A stretch of 42,656 nucleotides of DNA from Eubacterium pyruvativorans (GTDB lineage: Bacteria; Bacillota; Clostridia; Peptostreptococcales; Anaerovoracaceae), in assembly GCF_900102225.1 (NCBI RefSeq), contig NZ_FNBF01000018.1, forward strand, positions 1 to 42,656, in the 5' to 3' direction. The notes beneath the pieces are model-generated. The model worked only from the letters and a program-made list of their open reading frames with translations. It made no database searches and was not told the DNA's origin. The position numbers were made by a program, and so were the translations under genes. How positions within the stretch are numbered: the first letter of the stretch is position 1; each line of letters begins with the position of its first letter. This document shows positions 34,708-42,656 of this stretch, piece after piece.

Positions 34708-35571
34708 TTATTCGTTTGTCTCAGAAGTCTCAGCCGGTGCTTCTGCCGGTGCTTCCGCAGCCGGAGCAGCCTTCGGAGTCATTCTCTTTCTCGGGTTAAC
34801 AGCCTTCGCAGTTCTTCTGTCGTTGTTGTTGAAACGATCATTTCTGCGGCGGCCTCTCCGCTCTCCGTCTCTTCTGTTTCTTCTGTTTCTTCTGCCGTTG
34901 GCATCGCGCTTCTCTTCGCGGATCACCGGCTGCAGTCCCTTATCCAGAACTTCGCCGTTGTTGATCCAGACCTTAACGCCGATACGGCCGTATGTCGTAT
35001 CCGCTTCCGCGAATCCGTAATCGATGTCAGCTCTCAGTGTGTGCAGAGGAACATTTCCTTCACTGTACTGCTCGCTTCTGGCGATTTCAGCACCGCCCAG
35101 TCTGCCGGAGCACTTGATCTTGATTCCCTTGGCACCAGCCTTGGTTGTTCTGCCGATTGCCTGCTTCATCGCTCTGCGGAAGGAAATTCTGTGTTCCAGG
35201 GACTCCGCAACGCTCTCTGCTGTCAGCTGAGCGTCCAGCTCACTTCTTCTGACTTCTTCGATGGAAATCGCAACTTCCTTACCGGTCAGTTTCTCCAGGT
35301 TCTTCTTCAGCTCATCGATTCCTGCACCGGATCTTCCGATCACCATGCCCGGTCTGGCTGTAGCAACCACAATGCGCAGCTTGTTCTCTGCCGGTCTTTC
35401 CACAACAACCTTCGCCACACCGGCGCTGTAGAGGCTCTTCTTGATGTAGTTTCTAACAGTATGGTCCTCCGCCAGGTAATCAGCGAAGTTTCCCTTGCCG
35501 GCGTACCACTTGGAATTCCAGTCCTTGATAACGCCTACTCTTAATCCATGCGGATTTACTTTCTGACCCAT
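34708..35571 (-). CDS. rpsC: 30S ribosomal protein S3 with long C-terminal tail
   Basis: Forms part of the mRNA entry pore and helicase activity. Residues 1-220 are a normal S3: [22 protein letters not shown] domain ([20 protein letters not shown]), and the S3 C-domain ([36 protein letters not shown]). Beyond that is a 60-residue extension: an Arg/Asn-rich part ([19 protein letters not shown]) and an Ala/Pro/Glu-rich end. Total 287 residues versus about 220 usually. Such basic tails occur in some Clostridia and may add RNA contacts. Sits between rplV and rplP. Confidence 0.97.
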   Translation of the reverse strand: MGQKVNPHGLRVGVIKDWNSKWYAGKGNFADYLAEDHTVRNYIKKSLYSAGVAKVVVERPAENKLRIVVATARPGMVIGRSGAGIDELKKNLEKLTGKEVAISIEEVRRSELDAQLTAESVAESLEHRISFRRAMKQAIGRTTKAGAKGIKIKCSGRLGGAEIARSEQYSEGNVPLHTLRADIDYGFAEADTTYGRIGVKVWINNGEVLDKGLQPVIREEKRDANGRRNRRNRRDGERRGRRRNDRFNNNDRRTAKAVNPRKRMTPKAAPAAEAPAEAPAETSETNE

Positions 35572-35587
35572 CTAATGAACCTCCTGA

Positions 35588-35923
35588 CTAATCTCTTTCC
35601 TTCAGAGTCACAGCAACGTGGCTGGATCTCTTCAGGATCATGGATGCTCTGCCCTGAGCGCCTGCTCTGAATCTCTTCATTGTAGGACCCTGATTGGCAG
35701 AGATTTCTGCAACGTACAAATTATCCGGGTTCATGTCGAAATTGTTCTCAGCGTTTGCTGCTGCTGACTGAACGACTTTTTCTACGATTTCTGAACCTTT
35801 TCCAGGTGTGAACTTCAGAATGTTCAGTGCCTCATTCAAGTCTTTTCCTCTCACCAGGTCGGCAATCGGCTTCAGCTTAATAGGAGACATTCTGACATAT
35901 TTCGCAACTGCTTTTGCTTCCAT
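35588..35923 (-). CDS. rplV: 50S ribosomal protein L22
   Basis: Lines the exit tunnel constriction; macrolide-resistance changes map to its loop. The 111-residue protein shows KYVRMSPIKLKPIADLVRGK, NILKFTPGKGSEIVEKVVQS and ends in the loop and tail GPTMKRFRAGAQGRASMILK. Overall standard length. Preceded by AGGGAG; 18 bp after rpsS. Confidence 0.98.
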   Translation of the reverse strand: MEAKAVAKYVRMSPIKLKPIADLVRGKDLNEALNILKFTPGKGSEIVEKVVQSAAANAENNFDMNPDNLYVAEISANQGPTMKRFRAGAQGRASMILKRSSHVAVTLKERD

Positions 35924-35941
35924 TTCAAATCTCCCTTTCTG

Positions 35942-36220
35942 TTACTTAACTTTAGAGGCCTTGTCTGCTGCATGTCCTCTGAATGTTCTCGTAGGAGCGA
36001 ACTCTCCGAGCTTATGTCCAACCATGTCCTCTGTGATGTAGACAGGAACATGCTTTCTGCCGTCATGAACAGCGATCGTGTGACCGACGAACTGCGGGAA
36101 AATTGTGGACGAACGCGACCAGGTCTTGATCACTTTCTTTTCGTTAGCATCATTCAGCGCTTCAACGCTCTTCAGGAGCTTGGCATCTACGAAAGGGCCC
36201 TTTTTAATTGATCTGCTCAT
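35942..36220 (-). CDS. rpsS: 30S ribosomal protein S19
   Basis: Head protein contacting S13 and A-site tRNA. The 92 residues begin [20 protein letters not shown] and carry the signature [20 protein letters not shown] with [16 protein letters not shown]. 18 bp after rplB. AGGAGC before ATG. Confidence 0.98.
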   Translation of the reverse strand: MSRSIKKGPFVDAKLLKSVEALNDANEKKVIKTWSRSSTIFPQFVGHTIAVHDGRKHVPVYITEDMVGHKLGEFAPTRTFRGHAADKASKVK

Positions 36221-36238
36221 TTATCTGTTGCTCCTTCC

Positions 36239-37072
36239 TTACTTATCGTTTCTTCTCTTTACGATATATTTATCGGAAGCCTTGTTTTTCTTCCGTGTCT
36301 TGTAACCCAGTGCCGGCTTACCCCAAGGAGTAACAGGGCTCTTACGGCCGACTGGCGCACGACCTTCACCACCACCATGCGGATGGTCGTTCGGGTTCAT
36401 GACGGAACCTCTGACGGTCGGTCTCCAGCCCATATGTCTCTTGCGGCCTGCCTTACCGATGGAGATGTTGGAATGCTCACCATTACCAACCTCACCGATG
36501 GTCGCTCTGCATACCGCCAGAACATTTCTCTGCTCACCGGAAGGGAGTCTCAGAAGAGCGTACTTGCCTTCCTTCGCCATCAGCTGCGCACCGTTGCCGG
36601 CAGATCTGACCAGCTGTGCACCCTTGCCCGGTTTCAGCTCGATGTTATGAACGATTGTACCAACCGGGATATTCGCCAGCGGCAGTGTGTTGCCGACCTG
36701 AATATCGCAGTCTGTGCCGGAGTAGATCACAGCGCCGACCTTCAGGCCTTCCGGAGCCAGGATGTAGCTCTTCTTGCCGTCTGCGTAGCAGATCAGTGCG
36801 ATGTTCGCTGTTCTGTTCGGGTCATACTCGATGGCCTTGACTGTAGCAGGAACGTTATCCTTCGTTCTCTTGAAATCGATGATTCTGTACTTCGGTCTGA
36901 TGCCGCCGCCTCTGTGTCTGACGGTGATCTTACCTCTGGCATTTCTGCCGGCGTGCTTCTTCAGAGTTACTGTCAGAGATTTTTCCGGCTTAGTCTTAGT
37001 GATTTCGTCGAAAGTCGAAACACTCATTCCTCTGAGGCCCGGAGTGGTCGGATTATATTTTTTGATTCCCAT
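36239..37072 (-). CDS. rplB: 50S ribosomal protein L2
   Basis: Essential for subunit joining and peptidyl transfer. The 277-residue protein starts [20 protein letters not shown] and contains the highly conserved C-terminal region [20 protein letters not shown], including the active-site-proximal His, followed by a basic tail ending IVKRRNDK. 18 bp after rplW. AGGAGG before ATG. Confidence 0.98.
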   Translation of the reverse strand: MGIKKYNPTTPGLRGMSVSTFDEITKTKPEKSLTVTLKKHAGRNARGKITVRHRGGGIRPKYRIIDFKRTKDNVPATVKAIEYDPNRTANIALICYADGKKSYILAPEGLKVGAVIYSGTDCDIQVGNTLPLANIPVGTIVHNIELKPGKGAQLVRSAGNGAQLMAKEGKYALLRLPSGEQRNVLAVCRATIGEVGNGEHSNISIGKAGRKRHMGWRPTVRGSVMNPNDHPHGGGEGRAPVGRKSPVTPWGKPALGYKTRKKNKASDKYIVKRRNDK

Positions 37073-37090
37073 TATTCAAGCCTCCTATAT

Positions 37091-37381
37091 TTACAGACTC
37101 TCGAAGAACTCGATCGTCTTGCTGTTTTCCGTCAGTGTGACGATTGCCTTCTTGTAAGCAGCCGTTCTGCCGGCAGTTCTTCCCAGTCTCTTAGCTTTAC
37201 CGTTTACGTTGACGATGTTGACCTTGGCAACCTCAACTTCGAATGCCTGCTCAACAGCGTTCTTCACCTGTGTTCTGGTCGCATCCTTCGCAACCTTGAA
37301 CGTGTACTTCTTCGCCTGGGCCAGATCCATGGTGTTTTCCGTGATGATCGGCTTCAGGACAATATCGTATGCAGATGCCAT
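37091..37381 (-). CDS. rplW: 50S ribosomal protein L23
   Basis: Tunnel-exit protein that docks SRP and trigger factor. The 96 residues contain DIVLKPIITENTMDLAQAKK and VEQAFEVEVAKVNIVNVNGK. Start codon overlaps the rplD stop by one base (TAATG), indicating translational coupling. Confidence 0.98.
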   Translation of the reverse strand: MASAYDIVLKPIITENTMDLAQAKKYTFKVAKDATRTQVKNAVEQAFEVEVAKVNIVNVNGKAKRLGRTAGRTAAYKKAIVTLTENSKTIEFFESL

Positions 37382-38004
37382 TATAAGTACACCTCCTCGA
37401 TCTTCTTCACAGCTTCCTTCGTAACGATGAAGCTTGTGTGGTTAACGATTTCATAAACATTCATCGTTCCGACGATTGCTGTTCTGACGCCCGGGATGTT
37501 CGCCGCAGTTCTGACGACATTCTCATCCTTCTCTGCAGTGACGATCAGCGCCTTCTTCGCTGCATTCAGATTCTTCAGCGCCGCAGCCATTTCCTTCGTC
37601 TTCGGTTCAGCGAAATCGAAGGAATCAACCACGATGATCTCGTTGTCCTGAACCTTAGCGGAAAGTGCGGACTTCAGAGCGAGTCTCTTCACTTTCTTAG
37701 GAACCTTGTAGCTGTAATCTCTCGGCTTCGGTGCGAAGACGACTCCGCCGCCGATCTGTGACGGGTCTGTGCTGCTGCCCTGTCTGTGACGGCCTGTACC
37801 CTTCTGTCTGAACGGCTTGCGTCCGCCCCCTCTGACTTCGCCTCTGGTCTTGGCAGACTGAGTACCCTGTCTCTGATTCGCCAGGTAGTTGACAACCACC
37901 TCGTGAACAGCGTTCTGGTTCGGCTCGATGCCGAAGATAGCATCGTTCAGTTCTATTGTTCCGGTTTCATTACCGGCAATGTTCAGTACCTTAACTGTTG
38001 CCAT
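37381..38004 (-). CDS. rplD: 50S ribosomal protein L4
   Basis: Tunnel-constriction protein and, in gamma-proteobacteria, regulator of the S10 operon. The 207-residue product has VHEVVVNYLANQRQGTQSAK, the conserved loop GGGRKPFRQKGTGRHRQGSS, and VVFAPKPRDYSYKVPKKVKR. Its role in any local feedback on the S10 leader is untested. 23 bp after rplC. Confidence 0.98.
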   Translation of the reverse strand: MATVKVLNIAGNETGTIELNDAIFGIEPNQNAVHEVVVNYLANQRQGTQSAKTRGEVRGGGRKPFRQKGTGRHRQGSSTDPSQIGGGVVFAPKPRDYSYKVPKKVKRLALKSALSAKVQDNEIIVVDSFDFAEPKTKEMAAALKNLNAAKKALIVTAEKDENVVRTAANIPGVRTAIVGTMNVYEIVNHTSFIVTKEAVKKIEEVYL

Positions 38005-38027
38005 TTGCGTTTCCTCCTTTCCTCAGT

Positions 38028-38657
38028 CTACTGGCCCTTGACCGCATATCTGATCTTCAGCAGGCTGCCTCTTCCTCCCGGAACAGCACCCTTGACCAGC
38101 ATGAGGTTTCTGTCAGCATCAATCTTCACGAGCTGTACGTTCTGAACCGTGACAGTGTCACGACCCATACGTCCCGGACCCTCGTTTCCAGGGAATACTC
38201 TGGAAGGATAGGTCGCAGCCGCCAGACCGCCGGCCAGTCTCTTGTGCTTGGAGCCGTGGCCCATCGGTCCTCTGTGGTGTCCGTGTCTCTTGATGTTGCC
38301 CTGGGTTCCCTTACCTTTGGAAACGCCTGTGATATCAAGTTTCTTTCCTTCTTCGAAATCTGCCACTGTGATGACCTGACCGAGTTCGTATGTCTCACCC
38401 TCGTCATTTCTGAACTCTGCGAGATACTTCTTCGGCGCAGTCTCGCTCTTCGCGAAATGGCCTGTCATCGGCTTATTCACACGATGCGGCTTCTGATCTT
38501 CGAAGCCGACCTGGACGCCGTTGTATCCGTCTGTCTCAACCGTCTTGATCTGCGTAACAGTCTCAGGACCCGCTTCGATGACAGTTACCGGAATCACTTC
38601 GCCAGATTCAGCAAAAATCTGGGTCATGCCGATTTTCTTTCCAAGAATTGCCTTCAT
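38028..38657 (-). CDS. rplC: 50S ribosomal protein L3
   Basis: Early assembly protein near the peptidyl-transferase centre. Start chosen at 38657 ([20 protein letters not shown]) with GGAGG upstream; the longer frame to 38762 is not preceded by a ribosome binding site. The 209 residues include [20 protein letters not shown] and [20 protein letters not shown]. The gap to rpsJ is 161 bp, the second widest in the S10-spc region. Confidence 0.97.
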   Translation of the reverse strand: MKAILGKKIGMTQIFAESGEVIPVTVIEAGPETVTQIKTVETDGYNGVQVGFEDQKPHRVNKPMTGHFAKSETAPKKYLAEFRNDEGETYELGQVITVADFEEGKKLDITGVSKGKGTQGNIKRHGHHRGPMGHGSKHKRLAGGLAAATYPSRVFPGNEGPGRMGRDTVTVQNVQLVKIDADRNLMLVKGAVPGGRGSLLKIRYAVKGQ

Positions 38658-38818
38658 ATAGTTTTTCCTCCAATCCTTATGCGCCGGAGGCTTCCGGCAC
38701 TTAAGTGTGCTCACAGCGGATCGCAAGCCACGATCATGTAGAGCCTTCTTACAGCGGATCACATTCCTTCGCCCCAGTTCTGCCGGTTCGGGAAGCGATC
38801 ATTCTAAGGGAGAATCCC
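38658..38818 (-). other. rpsJ-rplC intergenic gap with short repeats
   Basis: The gap holds two copies of ACAGCGGATC (38713-38722 and 38751-38760), a hairpin GCCGGA-TCCGGC near 38683-38698, and an inverted repeat AAGGGAGAATCCCTT that overlaps the rpsJ stop. No T-run is associated. Purpose unknown; possibly processing sites. Confidence 0.4.
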
Positions 38819-39130
38819 TTACAGCTTGATTTCGATGTCAACACCTGCCGGCAGATCGAGCTTCGTCAGCGCATCGGTTGTCTGCAGTGTGGCATTCGTT
38901 ATGTCAATAAGTCTCTTGTGGGTTCTCTGTTCGAACTGCTCTCTGCTGTCCTTATACTTGTGAACCGCACGAAGGATCGTTACGACCTCTTTCTCTGTCG
39001 GCAGCGGAATCGGGCCGGAAACATCCGCACCTGTCTTCTTCGCCGTTTCTACGATCTTGGCTGCGCTCTGATCAAGCAGTGCGTGATCATAAGCCTTCAG
39101 TCTGATTCTGATCTTCTGTAATTCGCTCAT
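38819..39130 (-). CDS. rpsJ: 30S ribosomal protein S10
   Basis: Head protein and transcription factor (NusE). Start set at 39130 ([20 protein letters not shown]) with AGGAGG directly upstream; the longer open frame is leader sequence. The 103-residue product has [20 protein letters not shown] and the ending [12 protein letters not shown]. First gene of the S10 operon, preceded by a 230-nt leader. Confidence 0.98.
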   Translation of the reverse strand: MSELQKIRIRLKAYDHALLDQSAAKIVETAKKTGADVSGPIPLPTEKEVVTILRAVHKYKDSREQFEQRTHKRLIDITNATLQTTDALTKLDLPAGVDIEIKL

Positions 39131-39259
39131 TTCTTCCTCCTGTTTTCGTACTGTTTTCGCTATTCTCGTACAAGGGGTCACAACCCGGTCCCCTGCCGCA
39201 TGCTTATTCAGCCTGCCTCGCACACGGCTCCGTGCGTTTCCATCATTTCGGACACACAG

Positions 39260-39293
39260 AAAAAAACCGGCGAACTCCTCCGCCCCCGTCCGG
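39260..39293 (-). terminator. possible attenuator in the S10 leader
   Basis: On the minus strand CCGGACG (39293-39287) can pair with CGCCGG (39272-39267) with one bulged base, and seven Ts follow (39266-39260). It lies about 70-100 nt after the predicted transcription start and 130 nt before rpsJ. The stem is short, so it may be a regulated rather than constitutive terminator. Confidence 0.45.
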
Positions 39294-39367
39294 CGGGGAC
39301 CATTCTCCGTGGAAATTACCTGATAGCTCAGCAACTTCCCACTTCTTCGCCTTATGCAAGCCTACTC

Positions 39368-39396
39368 AGTATACAAGATTCATTTTCCGAATGCAA
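39368..39396 (-). promoter_or_regulatory. promoter of the S10 ribosomal protein operon
   Basis: On the minus strand TTGCAT (39396-39391), 17 bp, TATACT (39373-39368), with AT-rich DNA (an UP-element-like run of As) just upstream. Predicted start near 39361. The remainder of 39131-39719, apart from the leader, shows no gene. Confidence 0.88.
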
Positions 39397-39647
39397 GCGT
39401 TTTCTACTCTTTTTTTCAACTAATTTTTCGCTGTTTCACTTAATGAAAGCATTGAATTTACTGACATACAGGATGCGACCCATTCACACGCTGCCTGGCG
39501 TACACATTTCTGCGGCACTCCGGGGGTCATCCCTGACAAAACAAACCCGGTACCCGTTCCAATGACCGGCTTCCCCGGCTTTTCATCCTTCCGTATACAC
39601 GCCCCAAGGGAGAGGCGGAACTGTCAGAACGTTTGCACAGATACCCT

Positions 39648-39676
39648 TTGTCATTCCCTCAGGAGTAGTGTACAAT
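39648..39676 (+). promoter_or_regulatory. promoter of the desulfoferrodoxin gene
   Basis: TTGTCA (39648-39653), 17 bp, TACAAT (39671-39676); the start codon is 44 bp after the -10 box. No obvious PerR- or Fur-type palindrome overlaps it. Confidence 0.82.
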
Positions 39677-39719
39677 GTCGGTATCGGTTAAAATACGACA
39701 ACGAAATGGAGGTTTCATT

Positions 39720-40097
39720 ATGCTGAAGATCTACAGATGTGACAAGTGCGGCAACGTTGTAGCAGAACTGCATCACGGCGGCGGTGTTCTCGCATGCTGC
39801 GGCCAGCCGATGACGCTGCTGGAAGCGAACACAACCGATGCCGCCCAGGAGAAGCATGTCCCTGCCGTTACTGTTGACGGCGCCGTCGTCACCGTGAAGG
39901 TCGGCAGTGTTGAACACCCGATGACACCGGAACACTTCATCACAACGATTGCGCTGGAGACAGACGGATCCGTTCTGCTGAAGGAACTCACACCGGACGA
40001 TAAGCCGGAAGCCGTCTTCACAGTGCCGGCAGGCGAGAAGGCAGTGGCCGCTTATGAGTACTGCACGCTCCACGGCCTCTGGAAGGCAGAGCTGTAG
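39720..40097 (+). CDS. desulfoferrodoxin (two-centre superoxide reductase)
   Basis: Reduces superoxide to hydrogen peroxide without making oxygen, a defence typical of anaerobes. The 125-residue protein has both iron centres: the N-terminal rubredoxin-like FeCys4 site (C7-x2-C10 and the pair C26-C27) and the catalytic centre II with ligands in EKHVPAV (Glu, His), EHPMTPEHF (two His) and CTLHGLW (Cys, His). The start at 39720 has GGAGG seven bases upstream; the longer open frame begins before it without one. It has its own promoter and terminator, divergent from the S10 operon. Confidence 0.95.
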   Translation: MLKIYRCDKCGNVVAELHHGGGVLACCGQPMTLLEANTTDAAQEKHVPAVTVDGAVVTVKVGSVEHPMTPEHFITTIALETDGSVLLKELTPDDKPEAVFTVPAGEKAVAAYEYCTLHGLWKAEL

Positions 40098-40116
40098 TTG
40101 AACTAAAACACCGAAG

Positions 40117-40157
40117 CCGGGATAACCGGGTCCTCAGGATCCGGCTATCCCGGTTTT
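40117..40157 (+). terminator. terminator after the desulfoferrodoxin gene
   Basis: CCGGGATA (40117-40124) pairs with TATCCCGG (40146-40153), with an inner CCGG-CCGG stem, followed by TTTT. On the minus strand the arms are followed by a short T-containing stretch, so it may also serve the convergent kinase gene. Confidence 0.8.
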
Positions 40158-40225
40158 CATACAGATGCACGGGTGCGCCCGGCTGCCGATGCGCCGCACG
40201 GCCAGAAACATTCGATCACCGAAAA

Positions 40226-41890
40226 CTAATCCAGGAATACACTGCCGCCGATGAATTCCCGCATAATCGAATTATTCACAATGCAGCTGTCATCTCCCGC
40301 CATCCGGAAACTGTCCATCACGGCAAGGAGCTGCCGGGCCATGGCGTACTCCGGCTCCTCCGGTCCTACGGCCTCCAGCAGAGGCACCGCATATTTCTTC
40401 AACACTGCGATCTCATAAATATGATAGGAATTATACACCACATCCGCCGCACCGCTGTACGGGAAAATATTCCGGTCCTCCCCGGCTCTCACCTTCGGCC
40501 ATTCCCGGATCGTGGTCGCCGCATCGTGGCCCCGGAACTGATAATCCCGGACCAGACGGCGAAGCAGACGCTCGTCCGTGGTCGGAACCCGATTATGACA
40601 GTCCAGATTCAGCTGGGTCAGCGGGCTGATGTAAATGCGGAACTGCTCTTCCTTCGCAATCCCGCCGGTCAGTTCCTCATTCAGGCCGTGTATTCCCTCG
40701 ATGATGATCGGCTGGTTCTCCCGGATCGCAGTGATCCGATGCCCGAATTCCTTCCGCCCGGTCAGGAAATTGAAACGAGGAAGGTCGACTGCTTTCCCCG
40801 CCATGAGGTCATTCATATTCCGGCAGAACAGCTCCGTGTCGATGGCAGCCAGCCCTTCGTAATCCGGTTCTCCGTTCTCGTCCAGAGGCGTCTCCCCCCG
40901 TTCGACGAAATAATCATCCGTTCCCAGATACAGTGCATCCAGACCGTTTACCCGGAGCTGAATCTGCAGACGCTTGGCGAAGGTGGTCTTTCCGGAGGAA
41001 GACGGGCCCGCAATCAGGATGATACGTTTCTTCTCAGCCTTGATCCGGTCTGCGATTTCCGCCACTTTCTTCTCATGCAGCGCCTCGGAAATCTGCACCA
41101 GCTCCCGGAAACTGTCCCCCACCACCTTCTCATTCAAATCCGCCACATAGGAAACTTTCATCAGACGCTCCCACCGGGTCTGCTCGCCGAAGGCCTGATA
41201 AAGCTTCTCCTGGTCCCGGTACGGCGGCAGACAGTCCGGATTTTCCATGTTCGGAAAACGAAGCAGTACACCCCGGCGATAGGACCGCAGCTCGAACATC
41301 TTAACCCAGCCGCAGGAGGGCAGGGTACCGTAGCAGGTCAGCATATGGTGGCCGTTCAGTTCCGAAAGACAGACCTTCCGGTCGGGATTCATCTGCTCCA
41401 TCAGCCTGAAACCGGGATGGTTGCATTCCCGTTCCAGAATCGCTCCGGCTTCCTGCGGGCTCACATAAATCCTGCGGATCGGCAGATCCTCTTCCGCCAT
41501 CCGCCGCATTCTGGCTTCCACCGCCTTAGCCGTCTCCTTCGGTACCGGCGTCAGCCCCCGGATTTCACAATAAAATCCCTGATTCAAAGAATTCGCAATC
41601 TCCACCCGGGCGCCCTCCAGTTCTTCGGCGCAGGCCGTCAGAAACATCAGAGACAGCGCATCCTGATAGGAATACAGCGCCGCCGCAGACCGCAGGTCCA
41701 TCAGTTCCACCTGCATGCCCTCCTGCAGAACCGTATCCATGGGCACAAACCGGTGATTCGCCACCGCCCCAAAAACCGGGTACGGCATCCGGTCCCGTTC
41801 TATTTCCCTGAGATCCATGATCCGGGTTCCTACGCCGACTTCCACCGCTTCGAATGACCCGTCCCGTGTTCTCTTCAGCATGATTTTCAT
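40226..41890 (-). CDS. nucleoside (uridine-type) kinase with TGS and ThrRS-like domains
   Basis: A cytoplasmic kinase of the uridine kinase/phosphoribulokinase superfamily. The 554 residues comprise a TGS-like domain (about 1-65), a region resembling the second additional domain of threonyl-tRNA synthetase with LNGHHMLTCYG (about 178-188), and a kinase domain with P-loop GPSSSGKTT (Lys301), LYLGTDDYFVERGETPLDEN and IIIEGIHGLNEELT. Start at 41890, preceded by GGGAGG; the longer frame to 41977 crosses the promoter. This three-part architecture is widespread in Clostridia; whether the substrate is uridine is not shown. Single-gene unit convergent with desulfoferrodoxin. Confidence 0.92.
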   Translation of the reverse strand: MKIMLKRTRDGSFEAVEVGVGTRIMDLREIERDRMPYPVFGAVANHRFVPMDTVLQEGMQVELMDLRSAAALYSYQDALSLMFLTACAEELEGARVEIANSLNQGFYCEIRGLTPVPKETAKAVEARMRRMAEEDLPIRRIYVSPQEAGAILERECNHPGFRLMEQMNPDRKVCLSELNGHHMLTCYGTLPSCGWVKMFELRSYRRGVLLRFPNMENPDCLPPYRDQEKLYQAFGEQTRWERLMKVSYVADLNEKVVGDSFRELVQISEALHEKKVAEIADRIKAEKKRIILIAGPSSSGKTTFAKRLQIQLRVNGLDALYLGTDDYFVERGETPLDENGEPDYEGLAAIDTELFCRNMNDLMAGKAVDLPRFNFLTGRKEFGHRITAIRENQPIIIEGIHGLNEELTGGIAKEEQFRIYISPLTQLNLDCHNRVPTTDERLLRRLVRDYQFRGHDAATTIREWPKVRAGEDRNIFPYSGAADVVYNSYHIYEIAVLKKYAVPLLEAVGPEEPEYAMARQLLAVMDSFRMAGDDSCIVNNSIMREFIGGSVFLD

Positions 41891-41930
41891 AATTGCCTCC
41901 CGCCCGATCGTGACTCCGAATTTTCCAAAC

Positions 41931-41959
41931 ATTATAGCATACCGGGCCGGGATTGACAA
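41931..41959 (-). promoter_or_regulatory. promoter of the nucleoside kinase gene
   Basis: On the minus strand TTGTCA (41959-41954), 17 bp, TATAAT (41936-41931), 40 bp before the start codon. Near consensus. Confidence 0.88.
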
Positions 41960-42079
41960 AACGGACGGGCAAGCCACCGGTTCATCCCGGGACCGTTCTC
42001 GGCAGCGGTGGCGTTCGTTCGGCGGGGAGCGGCCGGCCGGCGGATTGCATTCGGTCCGGCGTGTATACTATATGGAAAA

Positions 42080-42217
42080 TGTGCGGAATCGCCCAATACC
42101 CCCTGATCCGCACCCTAATACCGGCGGGCGGGGTGCGAAAACAAAAGAAAATCCCGGTTAATCTATTCCTGCTGCTCTCGAAGGTGCGATTTCGGGCGAA
42201 ATGTGGGTTTCCGCACC
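42080..42217. repeat. repeat block B: second copy of the palindromic repeat block
   Basis: Same order as block A at 3710-3847: a hairpin (GTGCGGA 42081-42087 with TCCGCAC 42107-42113), a direct unit GGTGCGAAAACAAAAG from 42132, and a hairpin (GGTGCG 42183-42188 with CGCACC 42212-42217), at 51-bp spacing. The central 20 bases differ from block A at one position. Followed by CAGATTGTATA, also found after block A. No gene lies in 41960-42499. Confidence 0.8.
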
Positions 42218-42326
42218 CAGTCTGGCAGACAGATTGTATATAATTCAGATGTCTTAGACAAAAAATGACTTAGCTTACGACCGGACACTCTGGATGTAAG
42301 GATCCTACAGTAGACGAACGGGCGAA

Positions 42327-42474
42327 AAATCAGTCAAGTCCTGATTTGTGTGTAAATTGCCTTTAGGCATCTTTGGATGCAGGGGATGCCCTGCATCCAC
42401 TACCTGACCGCCGGCGCACCGGAGCGGGTCTGTCAAGGATGCAGAATGCACCTCGAAGAGGTTTCCTTGACAGA
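42327..42474. ncRNA. strongly folded non-coding segment, candidate structured RNA
   Basis: Three perfect hairpins in 150 bp: AAATCAG/CTGATTT (42327-42333 with 42341-42347), GGATGCAGGG/CCCTGCATCC (42375-42384 with 42389-42398, four-base loop), and TCTGTCAAGGA/TCCTTGACAGA (42429-42439 with 42464-42474). The last encloses two minihairpins, TGCA-GAA-TGCA and CCTC-GAA-GAGG, so it can form a three-way junction. It follows the stop codon of the minus-strand partial gene at the edge. Strand and function are unknown; a mobile-element end or a guide RNA are possibilities. Confidence 0.45.
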
Positions 42475-42499
42475 ACTGCGACGATGTGCCAGCCAAAAG

Positions 42500-42656
42500 T
42501 CATGCCGCCAGAAGCGCGATCTGTTCTTCTGCTATTCTGACGAGCTTCTCCTTCGTGCCCGCCTCCTGCATCTTCCGGTAGTACTTCTGGCTGAAGATCG
42601 ATTTTCGGGACTGCCTGATGCTGTTCTGCTCGATCAGTACCGCACCCATCAGGCGG
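42500..42656 (-). CDS. 3' end of an unidentified gene, possibly a transposase
   Basis: The last 51 codons of a gene whose start lies beyond the window. The peptide reads RLMGAVLIEQNSIRQSRKS, IFSQKYYRKMQEAGTKEKL and ends VRIAEEQIALLAA, helical and basic. The YYRKMQEAGTKEK segment resembles the C-terminal helix of IS110-type transposases (a tyrosine-containing helix, then a Gly-Lys turn), but the similarity is weak and from memory. The folded non-coding segment directly downstream would fit an insertion-sequence end. Stop codon TGA at 42502-42500. Confidence 0.5.
   Translation of the reverse strand, partial: RLMGAVLIEQNSIRQSRKSIFSQKYYRKMQEAGTKEKLVRIAEEQIALLAA

Noticed and set aside
42305-42496. 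63-codon minus-strand open frame in the folded right-end segment
   Set aside because: It runs through two perfect hairpins, lacks a ribosome binding site and shows no domain; better explained as structured non-coding DNA.

Overview
The window comes from a moderately GC-rich bacterium, most likely an anaerobic member of the Bacillota (Clostridia side). Evidence: strong AGGAGG-type ribosome binding sites, TTGACA/TATAAT promoters with 17-bp spacers, zinc-type S14 and S4, adk/secY inside the ribosomal cluster, a YitT-family protein, the SRP RNA next to dnaX-ybaB-recR, and a two-iron desulfoferrodoxin (superoxide reductase), an anaerobe marker. No genus can be named from the sequence alone. Almost everything is core housekeeping; the unfamiliar material is in the intergenic regions. 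Layout, left to right. 1-3100 (minus strand): the 5' end of tmRNA (ssrA) cut by the window edge, smpB, two tandem signal peptidase I genes and an RluA-type pseudouridine synthase, i.e. trans-translation, secretion and RNA modification. 3100-4390: a small plus-strand membrane protein with a strong promoter and terminator, then about 890 bp without genes, full of GTGCGG-containing minisatellite, tandem and palindromic repeats. 4391-10837 (minus): nicotinate phosphoribosyltransferase, uvrA and uvrB. 10954-13510: a YitT-family membrane protein divergent from a plus-strand sodium-dependent (NSS) transporter. 13634-16640 (minus): recR, ybaB, dnaX and the SRP RNA with its own promoter and terminator. 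16693-23912 (minus): a run of DUF58-like membrane proteins (two), pcrA/uvrD, ligA and an orphan AIR-synthase-family protein. 24177-39400 (minus): the S10-spc-alpha ribosomal supercluster from rpsJ to rplQ, with secY, adk, infA and rpoA but no map. A strong terminator follows rpmJ and a roughly 200-nt leader precedes rpsM, so the alpha segment is separable; the S10 promoter has a 230-nt leader containing a possible attenuator. 39648-40157 (plus): desulfoferrodoxin. 40226-41959 (minus): a uridine-kinase-like nucleoside kinase with TGS and ThrRS-like domains. 42080-42217: a second copy of the repeat block seen at 3710-3847. 42247-42656: a strongly folded non-coding stretch ending at the last 51 codons of an unidentified minus-strand gene, possibly one end of a mobile element. 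Functionally the window joins translation machinery, protein export, nucleotide excision and recombinational repair with replication (uvrA, uvrB, pcrA, ligA, recR, dnaX) and NAD metabolism (pncB supplies the NAD that LigA consumes). Arginine codons differ visibly between the ribosomal genes (AGA/CGT) and the repair genes (CGG), as expected from expression-driven codon selection. The best candidates for something undescribed are the palindromic repeat family and the folded RNA-like segment at the right edge.
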